Source: an uncultured bacterium
GTDB taxonomy: Bacteria; Cyanobacteriota; Vampirovibrionia; Gastranaerophilales; Gastranaerophilaceae
Direction: 5' to 3'
DNA: 36,591 nt
NCBI GenBank assembly: GCA_948964545.1
Contig: CAREDV010000006.1
Coordinates: 1 to 36,591 of the forward strand
Below are positions 29,096 to 36,591 of the stretch, in pieces. The notes beneath the pieces are model-generated. The model ran no database searches. It was given only the letters and a program-made list of their open reading frames with translations, and was not told the DNA's origin. Each line of letters begins with the position of its first letter. Within the stretch, counting starts at the first letter, position 1. Made by a program: the position numbers and the translations under genes.

Positions 29096-30047
29096 ATTTT
29101 AATTCTATATCTTTAATGTATCTGGGACGGCCTTTAATTTCCAAAAATATTTGACCTATATATTCAGCAATTGTTCCAAGGCAGAATAATTCAACACCGC
29201 CAAAAAAGCAATTCATAATTAAATCAATTGCCCAGTCATGCTGGAAATTAGCAAAGAAAATTTTATTACAAACTGCAATTATTCCCAGAATAATACCGAT
29301 TATTGTCATTGAAAAACCAAGAATTGACACAAGTCTTAATGGTACTACACTATATGAAGTTATGCCATTTAGAGCAAGAATAGAAAGACTTGCAAAATTA
29401 AATTTTGATTTACCATGCATACGTGGTTTTACATCAAAACCAACATAAGCTGTTTTAAAACCAACGTCATTGAAAAATCCGCGCAAAAACAAATATCTTT
29501 CAGGAAATTGTTCCATAATATCAAGAGCATGACGGCTTACCAAGCGGTAATCCGAGTGATTTACGGGAATATTTGCCCCGAGCAGATTCATAACTTTATA
29601 AAAAGCCAAAGCAGTAAATTTTTTGAAAAATGAATCAGTTTTTCTGTTATTTCTGATACCTGATACAACATCAAAACCTTCCATATATTTATCAATAAAT
29701 TTTTCTATAGACCATTCGTCCTGTTGTAAATCAGCATCAATTGTAATTGCGCAGTCACATCCTATTGTTTTTACAGCTTCAAGACCTGCAATAAGAGCTT
29801 TTTGGTTGCCGTAATTTTTAATAAACTTCTGACCTTTTACAAGAGAATTATTTTTGTGCAGTTCTTCTATTATATTCCAAGTGCTGTCATTTGAGCCGTC
29901 ATCAACAAAATATAAATAACTTTCTGGTTTAATTTTATTTTTTTTTAATAAATCATCAAACACTGTAAAAAGTTTATCTACAGTTTCTTTAATGCACTGT
30001 TCTTCATTAAAACAGGGTATTACAATTGCCAAAAGCGGTTTTTCCAT
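29094..30047 (-). CDS. Family 2 glycosyltransferase (GtrB/DPM1-like, membrane)
   Basis: 317 residues. A GT-A domain opens with LAIVIPCFNEE, has the nucleotide-binding VDDGSNDST (about residues 49-57) and the metal DAD in ITIDADLQQDEW (about 103-114). The acceptor-side region carries SDYRL and PRMHGKSKF. Two C-terminal membrane helices follow (about 233-255 and 265-290). Such enzymes usually transfer glucose or another sugar to undecaprenyl phosphate for lipid-linked donors or O-antigen changes. ATG 30047 has GGAGAAATT upstream; a TTG six codons earlier is rejected. Divergent from the YdjC-type gene. Confidence 0.9.
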   Translation of the reverse strand: MEKPLLAIVIPCFNEEQCIKETVDKLFTVFDDLLKKNKIKPESYLYFVDDGSNDSTWNIIEELHKNNSLVKGQKFIKNYGNQKALIAGLEAVKTIGCDCAITIDADLQQDEWSIEKFIDKYMEGFDVVSGIRNNRKTDSFFKKFTALAFYKVMNLLGANIPVNHSDYRLVSRHALDIMEQFPERYLFLRGFFNDVGFKTAYVGFDVKPRMHGKSKFNFASLSILALNGITSYSVVPLRLVSILGFSMTIIGIILGIIAVCNKIFFANFQHDWAIDLIMNCFFGGVELFCLGTIAEYIGQIFLEIKGRPRYIKDIELK

Positions 30048-30058
30048 AATTTCTCCAT

Positions 30059-30088
30059 TTGCCAAAATAACAATATTTATACTATAAT
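30059..30088 (+). promoter_or_regulatory. Promoter of the deacetylase-phospholipase D operon
   Basis: TTGCCA (30059-30064), 18-base spacer, TATAAT (30083-30088); predicted start about 30095, with CAAGGA before ATG 30116. Confidence 0.6.
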
Positions 30089-30115
30089 ATTCATATTATT
30101 AAATCAAGGATTTTT

Positions 30116-30967
30116 ATGGTTAACAAAAAATTTATTTTAAACGCAGATGATTTTGGCATGTCTAAGGCTTTTAACAGGGCTGTATTAGACGGTTATCATA
30201 ATGGTTTCTTATCAAGTGCAAGTCTTTGTGCAAACGGAAAAGCTTTTAATGCAGGAGTTAATGAAATTATTCCAGAATGTCCTAACCTTGCAATTGGTGT
30301 GCATTTAAACATTATTGAAGGTCGTTCACTCACAAAAGCTCCGCTTTTAACTAATAAACGCGGAAAATTTAATAAAAACTTTGCACAACTTTTGCTTAAA
30401 TCAAATAATCCTGAATTCCTTGAACAAGTTGAATTTGAATTCAGAACACAAATTGAAACTGTTATGAATTATACAAAAGTTGATCATATAGATTCGCATG
30501 TACACACCCATGCAATTCCTAATTTATTTAAAATAACTGCAAGATTAGCGAAAGAGTATAATATTCCTTATATCAGAACACAGTATGAAGAAATGTATTT
30601 TGTGCCTTCAATAAAAAAACATATCAATTTAAAATATCCAATAAACATTCTGAAAATATTACTGCTGAATTATTTTACATCTCAAAATAAAAAAATAGTT
30701 CAAGAATATGGACTTAAAACAAACGACTATATGATAGGTGTGGGCTATACAGGATTAATGGATAATATGACTGTTGAATACGGGCTTCGGGCAATAGACG
30801 AAGATTGCATAGCGGAAGCAATTATTCATCCTTGTCATTATGCAACATCTAATAACAATCAACATTATATAGAATTTTTAATTACTCAAAACAAATCTTT
30901 GAAAGATAAAATTAACAGGCTGGGATTTGAAATAACAAATTGTAAAAGAGAATATGCAAACAAATAA
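30116..30967 (+). CDS. YdjC/ChbG-type carbohydrate deacetylase
   Basis: 283 residues. The YdjC signature is complete: NADDFGMS with D11/D12, GVHLN with H63, and VDHIDSHVHTH (residues 122-132) with the metal-binding His/Asp set, then IIHPCHYA near 238. ChbG removes an acetyl group from N-acetylated disaccharides such as chitobiose using a divalent metal. Related enzymes in cell-wall or lipid-glycan clusters act on membrane-linked sugars. Its neighbour glycosyltransferase suggests the latter, as inference. The last 14 bases overlap the start of the phospholipase D-like gene. Confidence 0.9.
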   Translation: MVNKKFILNADDFGMSKAFNRAVLDGYHNGFLSSASLCANGKAFNAGVNEIIPECPNLAIGVHLNIIEGRSLTKAPLLTNKRGKFNKNFAQLLLKSNNPEFLEQVEFEFRTQIETVMNYTKVDHIDSHVHTHAIPNLFKITARLAKEYNIPYIRTQYEEMYFVPSIKKHINLKYPINILKILLLNYFTSQNKKIVQEYGLKTNDYMIGVGYTGLMDNMTVEYGLRAIDEDCIAEAIIHPCHYATSNNNQHYIEFLITQNKSLKDKINRLGFEITNCKREYANK

Positions 30968-32639
30968 AATTTTTTCAATATTATTAACATTATCACTGCT
31001 TATTTGTTTTTGCATATTTGAAATCAATAGAAAATCAGAAAAGCAAATAGTAAATATTATTTCTCCAACTATTATTGAATTTCAAAACGAAACAATATGT
31101 ATTCCTGAAATTGAAACTTTTACAGCAGACTTAAATATAAATCAGTCGGAACTTGAAAAAAAATATAAGCTGACTCATGAAGATGCAATTAAACTTGGCT
31201 ATCTTACTGACAAATTTGCAGATAATTTCCTTACAAGCAAAACTGCAAAAATTAAATATACTGGCAAAGAAAACCAAAACTGTAAATTTGGAGATATTTT
31301 TGTCAACAAACTATCTTATAAAGATCATTTGATAAAATCTGGTTATTCACTTCAACATAATTTTAGCAATGAATATGAAAAAGCAAAAAAATTAAAACTT
31401 GTTATATTAAACCACAAAAGCAATAAATATCATAAACTTAACTGCAAATATGGAACAATTGCTCATGATGCTGTTATATTACCTGAACGAAATCTTGCAA
31501 AAGATTCAAAACCTTGTAAATTTTGTTATGTAAAAAAACAGGAACACTTGAAAACTTATCCGCTTGCAATCTCAAACGGTGATATGAAAATGTATCTAAC
31601 CGATTTAACTATGACTTTAAAACCTGATAACAAATGCAAATCTCTTGTGTGTCAGGAACTTTTAGGGTTAATTAATGCATCTGAAAATTCAATAGATATT
31701 GCGTTATATGGCTGGGTTCATGTACCTGAGATTTACAATGCACTTGTAAATGCCAGACAACGCGGGGTAAAAATTAGAATAGTTTACGATATAAGTAAAA
31801 ATAATTATTATCCAGAAACGAAAGACTTGTTAAAGCTTGCCTATAGAACTTCAGGCGACAATCCGCGTATTCTTATGCATAACAAGTTTTTTATATTTGA
31901 TGATAAAAAATTGTTTACAGGTTCAATGAATTTTTCAAAAACTGGACTTTCTGGATTTAACTCAAATTGCGTTTTTTCGATTAATTCAAAAGAAATAGCA
32001 CAAATTTATAAACAAGAATTTGAACAAATGCTCGAGGGCAGATTTCATAACAGCAAATCAAAACTTCCGAAAAAAACATTCAAAATTAAAGATACAGTTA
32101 TAACACCGTTTTTCTCACCACAAGATAAAGTTATTACAAATAATATTATTCCTCTTGTTAACAAAGCTAAACATTATATTTATATCCCAGCATTTATGAT
32201 AACGCATGATGAGCTGGCAGATGCACTTATTAAAGCACATAAAAGAAATGTTACAGTTAAAATTATTGTAGATGCAGCAAATGCTTCTAACCCTAGAAGC
32301 AAAGTAAAGCTATTTCGTCAGGCGGGAATTCCTGTTAAAATTGAAAATTATGCAGGAAAAGTTCATTCAAAATCGATGATTATTGATAATAAATATTTAA
32401 TCGCAGGCTCTATGAACTTCTCAAAAAGCGGAGAAAACAAAAATGATGAGAACTGTTTAATTATTGAAAGTGAACGATTTGCAAAATATTATAGCGAATT
32501 TTTTGAATATTTGTGGAATAAAATTCCTTACAAACAATACGTCCGTGCAGAGGGAAAAGATTCTATCGGTTCTTGTTCAGACGGTGTCGATAACAACTAT
32601 GACGGTAAAATTGATATGGAAGATGCTGCATGTCAATAG
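30954..32639 (+). CDS. Exported phospholipase D-like protein with Cys motif and Ca-binding-type tail
   Basis: 561 residues. N-terminal membrane anchor or signal at about 5-22. Residues about 65-135 (AKIKYTG, HLIKSGYS) vaguely resemble a thermonuclease-type barrel. Residues 159-191 carry a metal-site-like set Y-H160, C164, C188, C191 (KPCKFC). Two complete HKD motifs follow: H309-x-K311-x4-D316 and H471-x-K473-x4-D478, each followed by GSMNFS, so the enzyme should be active as a PLD-family phosphodiesterase or nuclease. The C-terminus (about 541-560) is CSDGVDNNYDGKIDMEDAAC, a Cys-closed, Asp-rich repeat like Ca-binding MopE/thrombospondin-type motifs. It overlaps the deacetylase gene by 14 bases; AAGAGA is a weak ribosome site. 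Confidence 0.85.
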   Translation: MQTNKIFSILLTLSLLICFCIFEINRKSEKQIVNIISPTIIEFQNETICIPEIETFTADLNINQSELEKKYKLTHEDAIKLGYLTDKFADNFLTSKTAKIKYTGKENQNCKFGDIFVNKLSYKDHLIKSGYSLQHNFSNEYEKAKKLKLVILNHKSNKYHKLNCKYGTIAHDAVILPERNLAKDSKPCKFCYVKKQEHLKTYPLAISNGDMKMYLTDLTMTLKPDNKCKSLVCQELLGLINASENSIDIALYGWVHVPEIYNALVNARQRGVKIRIVYDISKNNYYPETKDLLKLAYRTSGDNPRILMHNKFFIFDDKKLFTGSMNFSKTGLSGFNSNCVFSINSKEIAQIYKQEFEQMLEGRFHNSKSKLPKKTFKIKDTVITPFFSPQDKVITNNIIPLVNKAKHYIYIPAFMITHDELADALIKAHKRNVTVKIIVDAANASNPRSKVKLFRQAGIPVKIENYAGKVHSKSMIIDNKYLIAGSMNFSKSGENKNDENCLIIESERFAKYYSEFFEYLWNKIPYKQYVRAEGKDSIGSCSDGVDNNYDGKIDMEDAACQ

Positions 32640-33331
32640 ATAATTTTTGCATCAACACTTTTAAAAGAATTTACACTGTTATTTAAACTTCTGATCAAAT
32701 CAGCTGCGGTTTTTGCATTATAAAATTTTCCGCTTGTAACCAAAGAGGTGCACTCCAATTGCTCCAAATCTTCCTCATCATCAATATTAAATGCAATAAC
32801 ATCAATGTTTATATCTTTTCTGATTTTAATAAGTTCCATCACATATTTACAAGGACTTTCATCACAATTTTCTCCGCCATCTGTCAATAAAATTATATGC
32901 TTTTTGCCTGAAAAACCAATAAAATCATTCTTCACTGCCTGTTTTAAAGAATAAGTAATAGGTGTCATTCCCCGCGGTTTAACACTGGCCAGGCTTTCTT
33001 TAATATTCATAGCATTTGAACGTGACACAGGAGAAAGAAGTGTTGAGGCTCTGCAGGCTTCCATTGGTGTAAATCCCATTCTGTGTCCGTAAACTCTCAA
33101 TCCAACAGAAACATTGGGATTTAAATTAGGCAAAATTGATTTCATTGTGTCAATCATTAAATCAACTTTGCGCTCGCCATTTAAATATTCAGACATACTA
33201 TTTGAAAAATCAAGGATAAACAAAACTCTTTCATCCTCGCTCATATCAGGGACATTTCCTGAACGGTAAATATTATAATTCCCTGCAAATACTGGCAGGC
33301 ATATAAGCATTAATATAAACAAAATCCTCAT
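32633..33331 (-). CDS. Exported von Willebrand factor A-domain protein
   Basis: 232 residues. Signal peptide 1-16 (MRILFILMLICLPVFAG). The VWA domain starts at about residue 36; the MIDAS metal site is intact: DFSNSMS (DxSxS), the Thr in RGMTPITYS and the Asp in LLTDGGENC. Cysteine pairs (ENCDESPC and others) suggest disulfides. It probably binds protein ligands outside the cytoplasm. The start is uncertain: ATG 33331 gives the proper signal peptide but has no ribosome site, and 13 or 23 residues more are possible. It converges on the phospholipase D-like gene with a 7-base overlap. Confidence 0.85.
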   Translation of the reverse strand: MRILFILMLICLPVFAGNYNIYRSGNVPDMSEDERVLFILDFSNSMSEYLNGERKVDLMIDTMKSILPNLNPNVSVGLRVYGHRMGFTPMEACRASTLLSPVSRSNAMNIKESLASVKPRGMTPITYSLKQAVKNDFIGFSGKKHIILLTDGGENCDESPCKYVMELIKIRKDINIDVIAFNIDDEEDLEQLECTSLVTSGKFYNAKTAADLIRSLNNSVNSFKSVDAKIIY

Positions 33332-33377
33332 AACATAATAATTATTACATTGTAAATTTTCACATTTCATCACCCAT

Positions 33378-33409
33378 TTGACGATTATTTTTGCTTGCAA
33401 TATTATAAA
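33378..33409 (+). promoter_or_regulatory. Promoter of the methionine gamma-lyase-like gene (nearly leaderless)
   Basis: TTGACG (33378-33383), 17-base spacer, TATTAT (33401-33406) predicts a start at 33413, three bases before ATG 33416. The overlapping TATAAA (33404-33409) would put +1 on the ATG itself. No Shine-Dalgarno sequence is present. Confidence 0.6.
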
Positions 33410-33415
33410 TGTATT

Positions 33416-34645
33416 ATGAATAAATTAATTAAAGATGCTGAAAAAAATTTAACAAAAGAATTTGAACAAATAGAAGATATTAGAGATTTCAATCAGGAAA
33501 AAGTTTTAAACGCTTTTATTGAAAACAAAGTAGCGCCTGAACATTTTTATACTGTGTCAGGATATGGACATGACGATTTAGGCAGAGAAGTTCTAGATAA
33601 GGTTTTTGCAGATGTATTTAAAGCTGAAAAAGCTCTTGTAAGAATTCATTTTGCATCAGGTACCCATACACTTGCCTGCTGTTTATTTGGGAATTTACGC
33701 CATGGTGACAAATTAGTTTCGGTTGCAGGTGCTCCTTATGATACTATGCAGGAAGTTATCGGCACAGCTGGAGATGAGGAAACTAAACGCTCATCTTTAA
33801 TTGGTAACGGCGTTCTATATGATGAAGTACCTTTAAAAGACGGCACAGACATTGATTTTGAAAAACTTGAACAAATAATTGATGAAACCGTAACAATGGT
33901 TTTAATTCAGCGCTCAAAAGGCTATTCTACAAGAAAATCGCTGTCAATGGAAACAATTGAAAAGATTTGCAAAATAGTTAAATCAAAAAATCCTGATTGC
34001 ATTTGCTTTGTAGATAACTGCTACGGCGAATTTACAGACACAATAGAACCTTTAGAAGTTGGTGCAGACTTAATCGCAGGTTCGCTTATTAAAAATCCTG
34101 GCGGCGGACTTGTAGAAGCAGGCGGATATGCTGCAGGAAAAGAGCTTTATGTTGATAGAACAGCAAACCGCTTAACAGCACCAGGTATCGGATGTGAAGG
34201 CGGTGCAATGTTTAATCAGCACAGATTAATTTTTCAAGGACTTTTTATAGCGCCGTCAGTCGTATGTGATGCTGTAAAAGGAGCAGTGCTTGCTGCAAAA
34301 ATTTTTGATGAAATAGGTTATGACAGTGCTCCAAAATACTGGGAAAAGCGAACTGATATTATTCAAAATATAACATTCGGCTCTCCTGAACCGTTAGAAG
34401 AATTTTGCAGAACAATTCAGTCGCTGTCGCCTGTAAATGGTTATGTAACCCCTATTCCTGAATATATACCAGGTTATGAAGATCAAGTAATTATGGCAGG
34501 CGGAACCTTTATTGAGGGTTCTACAATAGAATTATCGGCAGATGGCCCTATGCGCGCACCTTATACAGCATATATGCAGGGCGGATTAACTTATGCACAC
34601 GTTAAAATTGCACTATCTAAAATACTTGAAAAAGTAATTTATTAA
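33416..34645 (+). CDS. Methionine gamma-lyase family / aluminium-resistance-type PLP enzyme
   Basis: 409 residues of the YnbB-like family often named aluminium resistance protein. PLP-fold type I signatures: HFASGTHTL (about residues 78-86, phosphate-binding side), FVDNCYGEF (about 195-203) with the Asp, and AGSLIKNPGGG (about 221-231) with the Schiff-base lysine. C-terminal SADGPMRAPY is characteristic of the family. The enzyme reaction in vivo is poorly known; C-S lyase activity is the family label. I start at ATG 33416; seven residues more upstream would precede the predicted transcript start. It is monocistronic. Confidence 0.9.
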   Translation: MNKLIKDAEKNLTKEFEQIEDIRDFNQEKVLNAFIENKVAPEHFYTVSGYGHDDLGREVLDKVFADVFKAEKALVRIHFASGTHTLACCLFGNLRHGDKLVSVAGAPYDTMQEVIGTAGDEETKRSSLIGNGVLYDEVPLKDGTDIDFEKLEQIIDETVTMVLIQRSKGYSTRKSLSMETIEKICKIVKSKNPDCICFVDNCYGEFTDTIEPLEVGADLIAGSLIKNPGGGLVEAGGYAAGKELYVDRTANRLTAPGIGCEGGAMFNQHRLIFQGLFIAPSVVCDAVKGAVLAAKIFDEIGYDSAPKYWEKRTDIIQNITFGSPEPLEEFCRTIQSLSPVNGYVTPIPEYIPGYEDQVIMAGGTFIEGSTIELSADGPMRAPYTAYMQGGLTYAHVKIALSKILEKVIY

Positions 34646-34738
34646 GTTTTGTTAACCATCCTTTAACCGCATATAACTAATTCTTAAGGACTAGATTGAA
34701 ATTATTGAGGCATACTATTTGACTATTCATTTTTTGTG

Positions 34739-34781
34739 GTAAACTGTTATCATACCCTAAAAATGGGAAAAATCAGTTTAC
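34739..34781 (+). promoter_or_regulatory. Extended -10 and flanking dyad upstream of the glucan phosphorylase homologue
   Basis: GTAAACTG (34739-34746) and its exact reverse complement CAGTTTAC (34774-34781) flank a TGTTATCAT extended -10 (34745-34753) and the predicted start near 34760. Inside lies a second small dyad, CCC-7-GGG. The arrangement fits an operator around the promoter, or an RNA hairpin if transcription starts farther upstream (TTGACT at 34719). Confidence 0.4.
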
Positions 34782-34807
34782 ATATTTATAAGAAGAGGAA
34801 GGTTAAT

Positions 34808-36502
34808 ATGTCATTACCAAATGTAGCATATTTCTCAATGGAAATCGCAATGGATCAGTCTTTGAAAACTTATTCAGGCGGTTTAGGATTTTTAGCAGGC
34901 TCTCACATGTTGTCTGCTGGTTATTTGCAAATGCCTATGGTCGGCGTTACTATGTTATGGTCTTATGGTTACTACGACCAGCGTATAGCTCACAATGGTC
35001 AGGTAGAAGTAGCTTATATCAGAAAATATTATGATTTCTTGAAAGATATTAATGTTTCAACTGAAGTTGATATTTTCGGTGAAAAAGTTAAAGTTAAAGC
35101 ATACTTAGTTGAACCAGAATTATTTGGAACATGCCCTGTGTACCTTTTAACTACAGATATTGAAGGTAACAGCGACTGGGCTAAGAGCATTTCTCATAAA
35201 CTTTATGATGGTAATGAAAAAATTAGAATTGCTCAAGAAACAGTTCTTGGTATTGCTGGTGTAAGAATTCTTCAACAAGTTGGATATAACTTTGATGTAA
35301 TCCACATGAACGAAGGACATGCACTTCCAGCAGCATTTGAATTATTAAGACAATACAACGGCAACCTTGATGAAGTTAAAAAGAAAACTGTATTTACAAC
35401 TCACACTCCTGTTGCTGCAGGTAACGAAGTACACTGGGTTGATACATTATTAGAAGGCGGATTCTTTGCAGGATGCTCTAGAGAAACAGCTGTACAATTA
35501 GGCGGTGAAAACTTCTCATTAACTGTTGCTGCTTTAAGAATGTCAAGACTTGCTAACGCTGTATCTCAATTACACGGTCTAGTTTCTAACAAAATGTGGG
35601 AATGGGTTGAAGGCAGATGCCCGATTAGAGCTATCACTAATGCTGTAAATCTCCAATACTGGCAGGATGAAAGAGTTAAAAAAGCTGCAAATTCGCCTGA
35701 ACAACTGCTCGCTGTTAAACGTGAAATGAAGTCTGAATTATTTGAATATGTTGCAAATGTTGCAGGTAAGAGATTTGACCCTGATGTGTTGACTATTACT
35801 TGGGCAAGAAGATTTGCAGACTACAAACGCGCTTGGTTAATCTTGATGGATAAAGACAGAATTAACAAATTGTTAGACGAAAATAAAATCCAAATCATCT
35901 TTGCAGGTAAATTCCATCCGGACGATGTAATGGGTAAAGAAATGTTTAACAAACTTCTTAACCGTTCACATAGCTTGAAAAATGTTGTTGTATTACCTGG
36001 TTATGAACTTGAACTATCAGGTAAACTAAAACGCGGTTCAGATATTTGGTTAAATACACCTTTAAGACCTTTTGAAGCATCAGGTACTTCAGGCATGTCT
36101 GCTAACATGAACGGTGCATTGCACTTATCTATTTATGATGGCTGGACAGTTGAAGGTACATTTAACAGCATTAACGGTTATACTGTTGAATATCCTGGTC
36201 TTGATGACGAAATGCCTTGGGAAGAACGTCATTGGAAAGATCATGAATCTGTTATGGATACAATTGAAAACCAAATTATTCCAACTTACTATGAAAATAA
36301 AGCTGAATGGGCTCGCTTAATGAGACAGGCTATCAGAACATCTGAAGCTTACTTCAATTCAGACAGAATGGTTATTGAATACTATAACAGATTGTATAAG
36401 CCTATTGCTCATAGTGATTCAACATCAGGTGAGGAGAAAAAAGAAATGAATATTTCTGAAACTCCAACATTTGATGCTTGGACATTCTCAAACATCAAAT
36501 AG
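34808..36502 (+). CDS. Short alpha-glucan phosphorylase homologue (GT35), PLP lysine replaced
   Basis: 564 residues of the short alpha-glucan phosphorylase group (TIGR02094-like). Matching blocks: TYSGGLGFLAGSHM (21-34), VIHMNEGHALPAAFELL (164-180), TTHTPVAAGNE (197-207), TWARRFADYKRA (331-342), AGKFHPDD (366-373) and LNTPLRPFEASGTSGM (415-430). Relatives continue GTSGMKAALNG, where the Lys binds PLP. Here it is GMSANMNG: S431 (codon TCT) replaces the lysine. The usual LAGDH is LAGSH. If the lysine assignment is right, the classical phosphorolysis of glucans with PLP is doubtful. Start at ATG 34808 with GAGGAAGG upstream; a longer TTG reading is rejected. Codons look like those of a well-expressed gene. 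Confidence 0.85.
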   Translation: MSLPNVAYFSMEIAMDQSLKTYSGGLGFLAGSHMLSAGYLQMPMVGVTMLWSYGYYDQRIAHNGQVEVAYIRKYYDFLKDINVSTEVDIFGEKVKVKAYLVEPELFGTCPVYLLTTDIEGNSDWAKSISHKLYDGNEKIRIAQETVLGIAGVRILQQVGYNFDVIHMNEGHALPAAFELLRQYNGNLDEVKKKTVFTTHTPVAAGNEVHWVDTLLEGGFFAGCSRETAVQLGGENFSLTVAALRMSRLANAVSQLHGLVSNKMWEWVEGRCPIRAITNAVNLQYWQDERVKKAANSPEQLLAVKREMKSELFEYVANVAGKRFDPDVLTITWARRFADYKRAWLILMDKDRINKLLDENKIQIIFAGKFHPDDVMGKEMFNKLLNRSHSLKNVVVLPGYELELSGKLKRGSDIWLNTPLRPFEASGTSGMSANMNGALHLSIYDGWTVEGTFNSINGYTVEYPGLDDEMPWEERHWKDHESVMDTIENQIIPTYYENKAEWARLMRQAIRTSEAYFNSDRMVIEYYNRLYKPIAHSDSTSGEEKKEMNISETPTFDAWTFSNIK

Positions 36503-36519
36503 ATTGTAATATAATATTT

Positions 36520-36556
36520 AAAAGGGTTTTCGAGAAATCGAAAGCCCTTTTAATTT
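36520..36556 (+). terminator. Terminator of the glucan phosphorylase homologue
   Basis: AAAGGGTTTTCGA (36521-36533) pairs over 13 bp (one T-G) with TCGAAAGCCCTTT around a GAAA tetraloop, followed by a U-rich tail (TTTTAATTTT). It lies 18 bases after the stop codon. Confidence 0.9.
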
Positions 36557-36591
36557 TATCAATTGTAACAACTTCTTAACAAAAGAAAGTC

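Noticed and set aside
34736..34807. N-terminal extension of the glucan phosphorylase homologue from a TTG
   Set aside because: It would begin upstream of the predicted transcript start. ATG 34808 has GAGGAAGG and begins the conserved YFSMEIA block.
1..36591. tRNA genes, CRISPR arrays, insertion sequences, prophage or att sites
   Set aside because: Looked for T-arm-like GTTCGAATC motifs, spaced direct repeats, transposase and integrase motifs, and flanking duplications; none found.

Overview
The window is a gene-dense, AT-rich bacterial chromosome segment with short intergenic gaps and no insertion sequence, prophage, CRISPR array, tRNA or rRNA that I can see. Gene content fits a non-photosynthetic relative of cyanobacteria (Melainabacteria/Vampirovibrionia, perhaps a gut Gastranaerophilales). 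Pointers are a short-leader type IV prepilin, a PilZ protein, an AMIN-domain envelope protein, a receiver-PAS-histidine kinase paired with a NarL-type regulator, an Alu-type SRP RNA and a superoxide reductase (anaerobe-like). The taxonomic call is inference from gene content, not from a marker phylogeny.

Layout. 1-2.9 kb: a short ornithine/lysine/arginine decarboxylase-like PLP enzyme coupled to a PilZ protein, then an acyltransferase. 3-5.7 kb: a partial spc operon on the minus strand, rpsE-rpmD-rplO-secY. 5.9-9.1 kb: a prepilin, a phosphohexomutase, a lone sugar ABC permease and a 43-residue ORF. 9.1-14.5 kb: two flavoproteins, an MnmC-type methyltransferase, homoserine kinase and a coiled-coil protein. 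14.6-19.1 kb: an AI-2E family permease followed directly by a radical SAM protein, a degenerate histidine phosphatase, LeuD and a membrane-anchored unknown. 19.2-20.2 kb: a partial str operon, rpsL-rpsG, with a long leader. 20.2-24.8 kb: a hybrid-cluster-protein homologue without its cluster ligands next to a glutaredoxin, WecB, an AMIN-like protein, a Ser/Gly/Cys-rich small protein and a GIY-YIG protein. 24.7-28.7 kb: an unknown protein, response regulator and kinase in one overlapping operon, then superoxide reductase. 28.8-29.1 kb: the large SRP RNA. 29.1-36.5 kb: glycosyltransferase, YdjC-type deacetylase, secreted phospholipase D-like protein, VWA protein, methionine gamma-lyase-like enzyme and a short alpha-glucan phosphorylase homologue.

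Three themes stand out. First, seven genes lack a Shine-Dalgarno sequence and carry a -10-like hexamer ending six bases before the ATG, so transcription would start at or within three bases of the start codon. This looks like a leaderless gene class beside normal Shine-Dalgarno genes. Second, three enzyme homologues have lost residues central to their family's chemistry: the Hcp-like protein (all seven cluster ligands), the histidine phosphatase (RHG is CNG) and the glucan phosphorylase homologue (the PLP lysine is serine). Third, the genome is compacted: divergent promoters share or overlap -10/-35 boxes, stop codons sit inside terminator loops, and convergent genes overlap. A small hairpin-bearing repeat occurs three times, each time directly after the stop of a minus-strand gene.
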